Positions 44,207 to 55,303 of a stretch of 64,000 nucleotides of DNA are shown in pieces. The position numbers and the translations under genes are program-made. The DNA is taken from positions 1-64,000 of the forward strand of contig JAPXFQ010001664.1 of assembly GCA_028564705.1 (NCBI GenBank). Reading direction: 5' to 3'. The notes under the pieces are model-generated. The model had not been told where the DNA came from. It made no database searches and worked only from the letters and a program-made list of their open reading frames with translations. Source of the DNA: Apricaphanius iberus. Its lineage: Eukaryota; Chordata; Actinopteri; Cyprinodontiformes; Aphaniidae. Position 1 is the first letter of the stretch. Every line of letters begins with the position of its first letter.

Positions 44207-44429
44207 TGTAGGAGTTTGTTTTTATTAGTTTTTTTTGCATTATTTATCTTCTATTCTAATCTAAAGTTTTATGTTTCACAAATTTTTCTGCAATATTGTA
44301 TCTTTATAATTGGTGCAATAAAAATAGTTATTTTACAGGACTGGATGTATGATCGTGATTAATAATTGTAATTACAATATTGATCAAAATATTTGTGATT
44401 ATTATTTTGGTCATAATCGTGCAGCCCTA
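43244..44429. mobile_element. Non-autonomous hAT with exact 8-bp duplication
   Basis: The left end is TAGGGCTGCATAATTAATCG; the complement of the right end is TAGGGCTGCACGATTATGAC. The octamer ATTCAGAC occurs exactly at both flanks (43236-43243 and 44430-44437). 1186 bp with no transposase; it contains the TA microsatellite. Confidence 0.95.
44142..44201. repeat. (TA)n microsatellite
   Basis: About 30 uninterrupted TA units inside the hAT element, likely unstable in length and prone to cruciform extrusion. Confidence 0.95.
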
Positions 44430-45543
44430 ATTCAGACCTGCACTTATTAGTCCACTTTAAAAGGACCAGAGTTCTGCTGGTCTGGACCTTTTATGCAGGT
44501 GTAAATACACACAAACAAATCCTGCTGCAAATCAGAAAAACAAACTCGATCCAGTTCCAAATGGACAGAGGTTCGCTTCGCTTCAGGTCTGAGTACAAAC
44601 CAACTCCACAATATGTGCGCCTTTTTGTCAAATTATTCAAATGATCTAACCCACGTGTTTGACTCACAAAGCCACAAATCAATATCCCGTATGCTGTTGT
44701 GAATGTTGTTAATTCCTGATCTTCTGTCTTCTGTTTGATCATGCTGCTGCCAACATATCAGGGGTCAGAGTGCGCAGAACGCATTGTTTCCTTCTTTGTA
44801 ACGCAGGCATTCGCTGTTCTAAATTTTCAAACAGAGCAGCGCAAAACTTGCATTGCATGAGCTGCTCTGACACGTAATTGACGGGAGATCATGACACAGA
44901 CAGGACAGATTTGTCAGAATAAACAGCTGAGGAGTAGGTAAACAGGACAGGACTTTAGCTTCAGTCTGAAGATTCCTGCACTTACCTCTCATCGCTCAGT
45001 CACTCTCCCACCTTGCCTCTGATCGTTACCACACATCAGTTCAACAAACCGCGTCACCACACATCTTGAAAACTCCGATCCAGTCCGCCTGCTCCGTCTC
45101 TCCGACTTAATTCTGCTGCAGCTCTTGCTGCTGGCTATAAGCCCCGGGGCTAACTCCTCCACCTTCTTGGGTCTCATCCGCGACTTAGTTCCATAGCTTG
45201 GCCCTGAGCTCGCTCACCTCCCAGCCTTGACAACGCCTTGTCATCTTTCTCTGGCTCTCTTCAGTGTCTGGAACCCCGAAAGATATCTTCGCCCTCGCAT
45301 CCATTCCTGCAGCTCTGATAGCCATATGATTTCACAGCTGCTTACCTCCTTTTCCGAGTCTTTGCTAGTTCCGCCCACGTCATCGCTGTTCAATAACAGC
45401 ACGTGAATGTGTTTACAAAATATAGTCCACTTGCAAAAAAGGAACAGTCTGATTACAAAACGCACCAAAGGAAAAAAAAATAGTTTGCCTTTGATCCGGA
45501 CCAAACAACCGGACTAAAGGACATTTCTAGTCTGAATACACGC

Positions 45544-46189
45544 TTAATGCAAATGTGAGTTTTTAAATCTCTGAAATTTATTGAACAAGCTTCATACATT
45601 CTCCCAGTGTGGGTAGTTTGAAGAACATAATTTCAACATAATTTCAACGTTTAAAGTCATCTCCACCCCAATAACTCTGCCAAAACTATGATTAATTTCC
45701 CCCCAGAATTGGGACAGTTTAGCGCAGCTGCAAACGTTTCACGGAGATGTGCCTTTTTCATCCTACATGATCTCCAGCATGAAGTGTCTGCATTGCCCTG
45801 TTTGAACTTGTATTCTAAACAAAAAAGATTTTTCCTTGCAAATTCCCTCCAACTTCATAATGGAATGATACACATTTATAGATAATACACATTTTTCTCA
45901 AGTCTTATATTTATTTCCTAATTTAAAAAAATCTCAATTTTGTATAATGACATACCAAACATAAAAGCTAACTGCACAAAGTATATTAAAGAAAAATGGG
46001 AGGAGGGTCATTTTGAACTGAATATGAACGAACGGACTAAAATATTATAAAACTAATGGAAAAGTACATCATCATTTAAAGGATATGTTTTTTTATTTTT
46101 TTTCAACCAGGACTTTATTTTTAACAAATATTATGTTAATTTACTCACCCAGACAAGTTTGGAGCCACTTGGAGTCCTTCCGGAGAAGT
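45544..46189. other. No recognised gene
   Basis: AT-rich. A 65-codon frame at 45688-45885 has no domain that I recognise. An old repeat may start near 46090. Confidence 0.3.
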
Positions 46190-46760
46190 TTATATCAGCG
46201 TATATCCATATAATGGGAGTTAATCAGGACAAGAGATTTGTTGCTTGTAATAGGGCATTATCTGTCCCGGTATCGGCATCAGCACAAAAAAATTGAAAAG
46301 GAGTCAACCTCAAAGTTCTTCAAGAACCTTGACGATAAAGGTCATTATATTTCACAAGTCGTTTTTTTGTCCATTTCTGGAAATTTATATCGGTTTTACT
46401 TGGGATGAAGTCTTCATCATATGCTAGCCACCTAATCATCAGACCGGATTTGTTATTGTCTTTAACCAGCTTTGACCAGGTTCCGAGAGTTGACCATGGA
46501 TTGAGATTAGTAATTATACATATGATGGATTGCAGATGTCTATGAATGCATTGATTTGTGCTGCCCTGTAATATTTTCTCATATGTGGGAGTAAGAAGCC
46601 CCCTTTGTCTTTATCCAGTTTTATTGTCCTATATTTGGTTCTTGGCCTCTTCCCTTGCCATATGAATCTCAAGACAAATTTATCAGTTTCCCAAACTATA
46701 GTGTTGGGGGGTACAGATGGTATTGTCTGGAATAGATATAATAGTTTAAGCAATATCATT
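46190..46760 (-). pseudogene. L1-type LINE ORF2 fragment
   Basis: The minus frame 46514-46759 reads LLYLFQTIPSVPPNTIVWE, DKFVLRFIWQGKRPRTKYRT, then DKGGFLLPHMRKYYRAAQIN. The 'FIW.GK.PR...GG...P....YY.AAQ' pattern belongs to the region after the RT core of L1-clade ORF2. Downstream the frame decays with stops. The rest of the element is absent. Confidence 0.75.
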
Positions 46761-46877
46761 TTTATTGCCTCTTGTCAGGGCCTTTCTGCCCCTGGTAGGG
46801 TCAGTCATGGCAAACTGGTCCTAGGTGAGGGATCAGACAGGCGCAGCCCGAAGAGCCCTATGATAAGCAACACCAAA

Positions 46878-47110
46878 GGACTTAAGCTTGGTTTATGCTT
46901 GACGGATTTACATTCCGACCAGAAATGAGATGCGTGGAACAGTGTTAATACCTTTTGTGGCTTGTCCCTGCTGTAAGCCAATATTATCAAAGACTGTAGG
47001 GGCAGCATACAGCTCTATGGCATGCATATAAACCACTACACCATAGTAGAAGTAGAAATCGCTGTTATCAACAAGGCGACGCCCTTGAGTTTAAACGCAG
47101 AGGAAGAACT
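46878..47110. repeat. Possible 'aagcttggtttatgcttgacg' repeat
   Basis: The start resembles the terminus of the element at 14799-15459 ('aagcctagtttatgctt'), but the interior does not match convincingly. This is a weak call. Confidence 0.3.
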
Positions 47111-47279
47111 TATGCTGTTTACTACTGGTCCACTTGTCCATTAAACAAGACAAAACATTTTTTCACTGTCTCCTTGTCTTTCCCAAGTGTCATAGCAATT
47201 TATCCCCAAGAATAGTGAACAATATTTTAATCACACTGATCTTTATGGTCTAAATCATAAAGATGTCTGTATTTACGGG

Positions 47280-48505
47280 CCTGAAGCGGATCACCGCGAC
47301 CCCACTGTGGAGCCAGGCATGAAGGTGGGCAGGTTGGTGAGCCTCTGATGGCCGGGCCTTTACCCATGTGGCCCTGCCAGGCTCAGCCCTATGGGCACAC
47401 CATCTCTGGGAGGGGCCAAAGGGGTCGGCTTTGATGTTGGATAGAAAGGAACTGAAGGCAGGGACCATAGTGGTCGGATCCTCGGCTGTGAAAGCTTTCT
47501 CCTGGGATATGGAACGTCACTTCACTGGTTCGGGAAGGAGCCAGAGCTAGTCTGTGAGGTTGAGAGGTTCCGACTGGACATTGTTGTACTCACCTCGACG
47601 CACAGCTCTGGCTCTGAAAGCCATCTCCTCGTGAGGGGTACGACTCTCTTCCACTCTGGAATTGCTCACCCTGAGAGGCGACGAGCTGTACATTGGGGTT
47701 TACCCCGGTGAATGAGAGGGTAGCCTCCCTTTGTCTATGGGTGGGGGTACGGGTCCTGATTATTGTTTGTGCTTATGCACCAAACAGTAGATCCGATTAC
47801 CCACCCTTTCTGGGGTCCTTGGAGGGGGGTGCTGGAGAGTGCTCCTCCTCGGGACTCCCTCATGCTACTGGAGTCTTCAACGTTCACATTGGCAATTTCA
47901 GTGAGACCCTGAGTGGTGTGCTTAGGCAGAATTGCCTCCCTGATCTGAACCCAAGTGGTGATTTGTTATTGGACTTCTGTGCTTGTCATGGATTGTCCAT
48001 AACCAGAGTCTGGGAATTTTGGGTTAGGCTCTCCAATCTCTGGTGCTGAGGACACCAAGGTCATTAAAAAGCTCCTCGGTGGCAAGGATCCAGGGGTGGA
48101 TGACATTCGCCCGGAGTTCCTCAAAGCTCTGGATGTTGTAGAGCTGTGTAGGTGTGTGGACATCATGGGCAGTTCCCTCGGATTGGGAGACCAATTGGGA
48201 GACCAATCCCTTGGATTGGGAGACCAATCCAAGGGAACTACAGAGGGTAGTGTTCCCCCTAGTTAAAAAGGGGGGCCACACAGTGTGTTCCAACTACAGG
48301 AGGATCACACTTCTGAGCCTCCCTGGTATGGTCTATTCAGACCGTCTGGAGAGGAGGATCAGATGGACAGTCGAACCTAGGATTCATGAGGAAAAATGCG
48401 GTTTTCGTTCTAGCCGTGAAACAATAGACCAGCTCCAGGACCTCCAGGACTCCAGGACCCTCAGCAGGGTCCTGTGGAGGGTGCAAGGTTTCCCCCCATG
48501 CTAAA
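47280..48505 (+). pseudogene. Rex3/RTE-like LINE, 5' half (endonuclease)
   Basis: A broken frame resembles the apurinic endonuclease domain: LDIVVLTSTHSSGSESHLLV, then GVRVLIIVCAYAPNSRSDYP (47693-48049) and a GDFNAHVG-like region reading GVFNVHIGN. Further on, DPGVDDIRPEFLKAL matches the start of the RT. A short internal duplication of 'ttgggagaccaat' occurs near 48182-48230. Stops and frameshifts are frequent. The rest of the RT resumes at 49688. Confidence 0.75.
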
Positions 48506-49687
48506 TAAGCACGTTGGCCCGCCAGGGTTTCCTTGCCCCCCCCGTCACTAATATTTCACTTTTTAATGCACCAAATCAACACTTAAAATGTTAAAATGAA
48601 GAGGGTTAACACATCTGACTTTAACCGCATATAGTGATACAGCGCTATTGCGACATCTTACAATTAATACATACACAGAAAGGTCAGAGGTCACCCAAAA
48701 CATCTACCTTTTTATTTCGCAGTGGCAGGTTTTAGGCTACCTGACATGTCATGCCGAAGAAGTCAAAAAACGCTAGACACTTTCTTCTTCCGAAGTCGGA
48801 GGGCCACTGGAGGAAAAGATGAGTCAACGCATTCATCCCGAAGTCAAGAAGAGGGTACCTCCGCCGAGCAAGTGCGAGTAACCACAGCTGGTAGCACGTT
48901 GGAGCGCCCCCCTGCAGGTTCCGATGCTGAACGTTGAACAAGTGGATTTAATGTGAAGGGGTTGGCTCACCCTAAAGTTAGTGGATGACTCTACAAGAGC
49001 GATAAGCCTGGCTTGTATTTATATTTAATATTAACAATATTATGAACGCTAATTCAAGTCGGTTCAGCTACTGGTCTGTTCCAGCTATCCTCCTACAAGC
49101 AGAAATGCATGAAAAAGTGAAATAACATAAAGGCCAGGAAAAGTAAAATCCACAAACACCGGTTAATTTTAGCACCAACATTTGTAAATTTTCATATTTG
49201 CAACAATAATGATAATAGACTTGTTCTACTAAGAAGAACTGCTGCTCAGTGCTATATGAAAAAGAGTAAAGAAAACAGAACATATAACTGAGAAAATAGA
49301 AATACATACAATAAGGCCCTGGAAGAGTTTTTCAAACAACCCTCACGGATTGCTTGCACTGATCTAACCTGCACCATGTGCAGCAAAAGTAGAGGTCACA
49401 CAACAAAGCACACCTCTTCAGCTTCGGCGCTTCCTTACCAATTGGCCATGTTTGCACGTTTTTGTTTATCTTAACTTATGTTACCGGTACTTTTAAATAT
49501 GATCAGCAATGAGGATGAGAATTTAATTTAGGTGAAAACAATTAAAATAATTTATTTTAATTTTATTTGTTTGGTAAAACGGTATTTCAAGCTTGTGCCT
49601 TTTTGTAATACAAACACATACTGTTAATAAAAGGCTTATAACACCACGTACTAGTCATCATTTTAAACTTTCTGAGAGTCTATCTCA
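48506..49687. mobile_element. Insertion or replacement inside the Rex3 copy
   Basis: About 1.2 kb interrupts the LINE. Near 48736-48937 a frame reads KKSKNARHF-like text (actual MSCRRSQKTLDTFFFRSRRA), recalling the N-terminus of some hAT-type transposases ('KK.LD.FF'). Left-edge text 'aaggtttccccccatg' could be a hAT-like end. I could not pair termini or find a target duplication, so the nature of the insert is uncertain. Confidence 0.4.
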
Positions 49688-50785
49688 ACGGCTCATGTGT
49701 TTTGTGAACTTGGAGAAGGCGTTCGACTGTGTCCCTCGGGGGGTCCTGTGGGCGGTTCTCCAGAAGAACGGGTTACCAGGCTCTTTGATATGGACTGTTA
49801 GCTCACTGTATGACTGGTGCCAGAGCTTGCTTTGGATTGCCTGCAGTAAGTCGGGCTCGTTTCCAGTGAGAGTTGGACTCTGCCAAGGTTGCCCTTTGTC
49901 ACCGATCCTGTTCTTAACATTTATGGACAGGATTCTTAAGTGCAGCCAGGGTGTTGAGGGGGATCCATTTCGGTGGCCTCAGGATCGGGTCTCTGCTTTT
50001 CGCACACAACCAATGGTCCTGTTGGCTTCATCTGAACGTGATCTACAGCTTTCACTGGAGCGGTTTGCAGCAGAGTGTGAAATGGCTCGGATGAGGATCG
50101 AAATCAGAGACCAATGTGTTTAGCCGGAAAAGGGTAGGGTGCCTTCTCCAGGTCAGGGATGAAGTCCTTCCTCAAGTGGAGGAGTTCAAGTATCTGGGGG
50201 ATTTGTTATGAATGAGGGAAAAATGGAGCAGGAGATTGATAAGCAGATTGGTAAAGTATTTGCAGTTATGCGGCCGCTGTACCGGTCTGTCTTGGTGAAG
50301 AGAGAGCTGAGCCGAAAGTTGAAGCTCTCGATTTACTGGACGATCTACGTTCCTACCCTCATCTTTGGTCGCAAACTCTGGTTGGTGACCGAAGAAACGA
50401 GATCACAGATACAAGCGCAATGAGCAAATGAGTTTCCTCCGTATGGTGGCTGGGCTCTCCCTTAGAGGTGGTATGAGAAGCTTAGCCATCCAGAGAGGGC
50501 TCAGAGTAGAGCTGCTGCTCCTCCACAGAAGTCAGTTGAGGTGGCATCTGGTCAGGATACCTCCTGGACGTCTTCCTGGTGAGGTGGTCAGGACATGTCC
50601 ACCGGGAGGAGGACAAGGGGAAGACCAAGGACGCGCTGGAAAGACTATGTTTCTCTGCTGGCCTGGGAACAGCTCGGGATTCCTCCTGAGGAGCTGGCCC
50701 AAGTGGCTGGGGAGAGGCAAGTCTGGGTCTCTCTGCTTAAGCTCCAGCCCACACAACCCGACCCCAGATTAGCGGAAGAAGACGG
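49688..50785 (+). pseudogene. Rex3/RTE-like LINE, 3' half (reverse transcriptase)
   Basis: The frame 49593-50123 includes CFVNLEKAFDCVPRGVLWAV, VGLCQGCPLSPILFLTFMDR and ERFAAECEMARMRI; QGCPLSPI is the motif region used to recognise Rex3. 50208-50423 adds KQIGKVFAVMRPLYRSVLVK and IYVPTLIFGRKLW. 50428-50772 gives MSFLRMVAGLSLR and RGRPRTRWKDYVSLLAWEQL-type text. The active-site F/YADD is lost (AFRTQPMVLL). Inactive. Confidence 0.85.
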
Positions 50786-50805
50786 ATATTTGCCAAGACA
50801 AGGCC

Positions 50806-51155
50806 ATTTTATTTATATAGAACACTTTCAACATAAGGCAATTCAAGGTGCTTTACATGATTTAGTGGTAAAAAACCTAAATAAATGATACAACAATGAA
50901 AATTATAACAGAGAATTAATAGAAGAAAACATTTAGTAATTTATTTATGAGTGTTGCCTAATCCATGGTGCCAGGGGTTCAATGAAAATACTGAAGAGCT
51001 GTAGAGAGAGATTGCAACCCTACTGAGATTCCTTAAATAGAAAAATTTAATTGGAATTTTTATACAGTTGTACTGAAATGACCTTTCTTGTAAAGTGCCT
51101 TGAGATAACATCTGTTGTGAATAGGTGCTATATAAATAAACTGAATTGAATTGAA
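50806..51155. mobile_element. Two LINE 3' tails in opposite orientation
   Basis: 50806-50890 on the minus strand contains 'gtaaagcaccttgaattgcc' and 'ctatataaataaaatggcc'. 51030-51155 on the plus strand has 'gtaaagtgccttgagataac' and 'gctatataaataaactgaat'. Both are L2-type 3' termini without coding sequence. Confidence 0.6.
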
Positions 51156-51361
51156 ACTGAACGTAACCCTGCCTACAGCCCTGTTCAATTCTTAAAGATT
51201 CTTATAGACTTCCATTTATCTTGATTTCAGCAGTAGGATTGCTGAACAATTTTTATGAATGTGTCTGAGAAGTTCAGTCAAGTGAGCACTTTAAATAAGA
51301 AGGCAGAGTCAACGGTGTCACATGCTGTTTGAGTGGCTAGTCCTAAAAAAACTGCTTGTTC

Positions 51362-52500
51362 TAGGGCTGAATGATTTTGGAAAAAAATCTAATTGCGATT
51401 TATTTTTCTTCAATATTGCGATTGCGATTTAATGTGCAATTATTTTTGTGGGGCTTTTGTCATGCATTTTTTAATTAATGCAATCAAAAATATTGTGTAT
51501 TATAAACAGATTTTTATACATAATTTATTCTATTCCATAAGATTATTTACTTATTTTAAGACAAAGGCAAATATGAACAACTTTATCTACTTTTTATCAT
51601 CACACTTGATGGTTCATCGGTGTTGTTCTGCAATAAAGGTTTTCTTCCTTTTGATTACAGCTAATAATTCCCTCCAGCTGCAATGATTTCCTCCGTGTGG
51701 TTATCCAGGAAGTAGGATGCTTGAATGAACAAGCTCTGATTTTTAATTCTCCATCGATCTAATGCACTTTCAGATTCTGGTATGGCTCCGTAGAGCGGTT
51801 TGATCTCAGGTCAGTTGTTGCAAAATACTCTGCTGTTTTGGTGCGGCTTTAACTTTCTGTCGGCATTTTTTATACAGCGTAGTTAAAATTTGGCTAAAAT
51901 GTGTTTGTGAGATTGAATCCTAGCTTATTCATCATGGTTAACAAAGCATACTTTTGGCTATAAAACCCGTTATAGCATGAATTATTTCATTGTGCCGTTT
52001 TTTTATATTCGTAAGGAGCGATTCTTTCAAACAGCTCGGTCAGCGATCCCTGTCGCCTCGAAGTTTGTTTACTAGAAATTTAAACACTGGTGGCGGTCAG
52101 TTTAGCCGTGAAACTCTCATATATGGTGGTGTGATGTTTTTAGATGTTGATAAATCGTCGTACTGTAGCCTACCTCGTGAAGCAGCAACAATACAAAGAC
52201 GGGTTCTGCATTACCTAGCGTTGCGCAGCATCAACGTTTTCATAGCAGATATAATTTCTCACAACTGATGTACTGTTCCTCTTTGGTACCAACTATTGTG
52301 TAGTGTTTGATTCTCTTAAGCTTTTGGTCATTTTATAACTGGTTAAAGTGCGGCGTTTCCTTCTCTCCCTGCGTTGTTTACAAGTCACGTGACTTTAGAG
52401 GATATGTTTACGTCAAGTCAAATCGCAGCCTTTGCGATTAGGAAATCACATTTTACCAAATCGCGATTTAATTGCAAATGCAATTAATCGTTCAGCCCTA
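51362..52500. mobile_element. Non-autonomous hAT with exact 8-bp duplication
   Basis: The left end is TAGGGCTGAATGATTTTGG; the complement of the right end is TAGGGCTGAACGATTAATTG. GCTTGTTC occurs exactly at both flanks (51354-51361 and 52501-52508). 1139 bp; 'aattgcgattt' words recur near both ends. No transposase. Confidence 0.95.
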
Positions 52501-52679
52501 GCTTGTTCCTTCTTTTTCTGTATATGTTTGGTCTTGCAAAATATTCGCCAAATATTGTCTCTAGTTTTCCTTTAGTTTGTGAAACCACTTTGATGTTATT
52601 AGATTTGGAAGGATGTTTTTCAGTCTTTTGGCTAGTATGGATGTGAAAATATATTGTATGACCTAAAAAAAATTATTTG

Positions 52680-52905
52680 TGTCATGGAACAGAAACACCT
52701 ACAAACAAGCAAGAGCGCTGGCCCTCAAAGACCTGTTACTACTTTTTAAAGAAGTTTTTCCACCCTCCACTTGTATGAACTCGTTATTCCTAAACCGTCA
52801 GACTCCAACCTCCACCATTACCAGGACCAGGGATCTGTCTAAGGACACCAGGGAGAATATTTTATACCTGCACAAGACTGGGATTGGCCACTTTTCAATA
52901 GCGTC
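52680..52905 (+). mobile_element. Tc1/mariner remnant, 5' part
   Basis: It reads through 'caagagcgctggccctcaaa' and 'accagggatctgtctaagga' to a degraded N-terminal frame (TRDLSKDTRENILYLHKTGI). It parallels the fragment at 1145-1440. It stops abruptly where GC-rich minisatellite-like sequence begins. Confidence 0.6.
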
Positions 52906-53300
52906 CCTTCACGGGACGAAGGCCAGGATGGCGTCCTTCGGCAGGACAGGAGAGGGGCGGACAGCCCAAAAGAAGTCCTTTTTTGGGACCTGGAGGTCCA
53001 GCGGGAAGCTGGATAGACGTCCCTTGACGGGACAGGAGAAAGGCGGTCTTCTCTTGCGGATGAGGCAGCGGCGCTTGGCTGGTCGGCGGAGGAGCCTGGT
53101 TGGTCGTCGGTGGCGACAGAAGGACCAGGTTGGTCCCCACCGACAGGGACAATAGAACCTGGCCAGTGAACCTGGGCCTGAGACTGGGCGCTCCATGGCC
53201 GGCGGGCCTGAGACCGGGCCTTGAGGCTTGCAGGCTGGCGTCGGGTCTCTCCTGATCATCACGGGAGGCTCTGGCTGCCCAGAAGGAGACGGTGGGTGCT
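52906..53300. repeat. GC-rich repeat-like block
   Basis: It contains dispersed repeats of 'cgtccct(t)(c/g)acgggac' and 'ggacaggaga', and 'cctgggcctgagac...gggcctgagacc' pairs. The composition contrasts with the flanking AT-rich DNA. Open frames on both strands follow the composition. It is probably internal sequence of the LTR element that follows. Confidence 0.4.
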
Positions 53301-53509
53301 GAAGGGCTGCTGCAGTTTGTTTGTTATTTTTCTTAAGATAGTTGTCGACTATCGGTCTCGTGCGGTATTTAGCCTTAGATGGAGTTTACCACCCACTTTG
53401 GGCTGCATTCTCAAACAACCCGACTCCGAGAAGACCCCGGCATGACGGGGGCCGTTACCGGCCCTACACGCCACGGGTCAGGAGGACTAGACAGAGTGTT
53501 GGTAGCCAG

Positions 53510-53700
53510 TCTCCTAGTAGCTAGGAGACAGGTTAATGTTAGTAGCTATGCTGCTTTAGGCTGTTGGAGGATATTAGGGTCTGTTCCTACTTTCTCTCCT
53601 ACTTCTCCCCAACTGCATGTGTGCTGTCAATTCAAGCACTTGTGCTCCGGTTAGCCTGCTTAGACCTGACTAGTGGCATTGCAGTGACGGAAAATTCTCC
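53510..53700 (+). mobile_element. L2-like 3' UTR fragment
   Basis: 'gtagctatgctgctttaggc' followed by 'tgttggagga' resembles the L2 3' untranslated text at 7660-7690 ('gttatgctgctataggctta'). Only a short segment is recognisable. Confidence 0.4.
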
Positions 53701-53810
53701 AGTCTGCAACAACTTTGCATCAGTTCTATTGCTCTTTCTGTGTCTCTGTTATGTATTCTCCAAGCACAGAGGTGCGGCAGATAACGTTGTTGAGTGTTCT
53801 GGGTTTCTTG

Positions 53811-54620
53811 TTAAAGGGTTTTTTTGTGTGTGTTTGTTGGGGTTGTGGTGTTTTGTGGTTTGTTTTTTTGTTTGTTTTTTTGTGTGTTGGTGTTGTTGTG
53901 TGGTTTGTTGATGGCCAGGAGGATTGCAGCAATAAGCATGTCAGGCTCTGGCACTTTGACTGGTTCAGGTTTTGGTTTTGGCAGCAGCAAATCCAGCAGC
54001 TCTGGCGGCGGCAAATCCAGCAGCTCTGGGAGCAGGGACTGAAGGGGCTCAGCTGGCTCTGGGAGCAGGGACTGAAGGGGCTCTGCTGGCTCTGGAAACA
54101 GGGACTGAAGGGAGGAGAAGGTTGAACAGCCTAATGCAGACGCCAACTTCGGGGCCGAACGGGTTGATGCAGACGCCAACTTTGGGGCCGAACAGGCTGA
54201 TGCAGACAGGTTGATGTGCCCTGGGTGAACCGATCTTGAAGCTGGGGAGCTGAAAGGAGCTGGGAAACCAGGAATTCGAGGCTGACTGACAGAGGCATGA
54301 CCGGCAACAGTCTCTGGGCTGAGGTCTGGAGCTGCGACGGTGACTATGCTGTGTGCCGGAGCTGCAACGGCGACTGCACCGACAGACAGAGCTGCACCGG
54401 GGACAGAGCTACAGATCCGAGCTATGACAGGAACTGAGCAAGCAGAAGCGGGAACTGCGGCTGCAGCTGACAGGCAGTTAAGGACGGGGACTGGCGGGGT
54501 GAAGCCAGGAGATAGCTGAAAAGGCTGGGTTTTGCAGAGCCCATCCGGAAACTCTAATAGTTTCTTTGCAGGTGTCAGAGACGCGACCTTGCTGGTTCCT
54601 TCCGGAGGTGGACACCGCAA
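53811..54620 (-). CDS. Ser/Pro/Ala-rich repeat ORF within a retroelement
   Basis: 269 codons open on the minus strand. The protein is low complexity: an Ala/Val/Pro-rich first half, then SAPKLASA units, then the 11-residue unit EPLQSLLPEPA in tandem, then Pro/Leu repeats and a basic Asn/Lys/Thr tail. No enzymatic domain is visible. An LTR lies upstream on the same strand (55065-55303), suggesting internal sequence of a non-autonomous LTR element. Whether the frame is translated is unknown; GT-rich DNA alone could keep the last part open. Confidence 0.35.
   Translation of the reverse strand: MRCPPPEGTSKVASLTPAKKLLEFPDGLCKTQPFQLSPGFTPPVPVLNCLSAAAAVPASACSVPVIARICSSVPGAALSVGAVAVAAPAHSIVTVAAPDLSPETVAGHASVSQPRIPGFPAPFSSPASRSVHPGHINLSASACSAPKLASASTRSAPKLASALGCSTFSSLQSLFPEPAEPLQSLLPEPAEPLQSLLPELLDLPPPELLDLLLPKPKPEPVKVPEPDMLIAAILLAINKPHNNTNTQKNKQKNKPQNTTTPTNTHKKTL
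53983..54205. repeat. Tandem repeats (24, 33 and 39 bp)
   Basis: Two 24-bp units around 'gcaaatccagcagctctgg' (53983-54030) are followed by about 2.4 units of 33 bp starting 'cagggactgaaggggctc' (54032-54113). Two units of about 39 bp starting 'atgcagacgccaact' (54135-54200) come next. All unit lengths are multiples of three and keep the minus-strand frame open. Confidence 0.8.
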
Positions 54621-55064
54621 GGGTCTTGGAACCCGGAAGCGATGCTGCGGCGTCGGGGGCTGAAGCTGTGGTGTCTGGAACTCAGGCTCGCAGCAGTCCC
54701 ACCGTATTAGGTTGTGGGGTGGAACCCATGGAAGCGGCGTGTGGGACGGGACCCACCGGAGTTGGGAGCGTTGGACCCGGGGAGCCGTAGGAGGCCGAGA
54801 GGACAGATCGCCTCCCCTCTGAAGAAATCCGCTGCTCGGCTGCCTGGTGAATGACCCACGCTGTCATCTCCAGGTCCTCCAGGTCAGAGCGAGGCAGGGC
54901 ATGGGCGAATCAAGGAAGGAGCTCGCTAAGGAGTTCCTCCATACCTGCGAGGCGATCCGAGGAGAGGGGAAAGGCGACCACCCTCATAAGACGACACCAC
55001 AACACGTCCGTCAATGTCTCCGGGCCGGGAACGTCCGCTGGGTCTTTACGTGTCCGGATCATTC

Positions 55065-55303
55065 TGTCAGTAGTTGCTGTCTCTGTGAGGAACAGACCCA
55101 GGTGCAGACGTTGGACAAAGGTAAAAGAAGATTTAATGGAGAGACAACAACACAAAAACTAAAGACTTCAATGATCCGGCGAGAAATAAGGCGCCCCGCC
55201 AGAACTTAAATAGTGGCAGGAAAACGAAGGAGAACAGGTGTGTCTGATCTCACAGGTGCAGTCACTGAACTAATAATTAGGCAGAGCCTTGCAGGCTCTG
55301 ACA
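55065..55303 (-). mobile_element. Putative LTR
   Basis: On the minus strand the segment begins TGTCAGAGCCTGCAAGG and ends CTACTGACA, the TG...CA form of an LTR, with a 6-bp TGTCAG/CTGACA inverted end. Inside are a TATA-like 'ctatttaag' and a polyadenylation-like 'cattaaatc'. Immediately after it (minus strand) come a leader and KDPADVPGPETLTD-like text reminiscent of the start of fish gypsy gag proteins. The second LTR was not found. Confidence 0.55.

Larger units (their letters stand above)
43229..45543. mobile_element. Older DNA element interrupted by a hAT
   Basis: 'ctagtgtgtattcagac' on the left is matched by 'gtctgaatacacgctta' on the right as an inverted repeat, and 'ggacca' words follow on both sides. 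The left terminus is cut by the hAT element at 43244-44429. Internal frames show no transposase. The ends are short and diverged, so this call is tentative. Confidence 0.5.

Noticed and set aside
52909..53262. 117-codon minus frame in GC-rich repeats
   Set aside because: Composition-driven, with internal repeat phrases and no domain.
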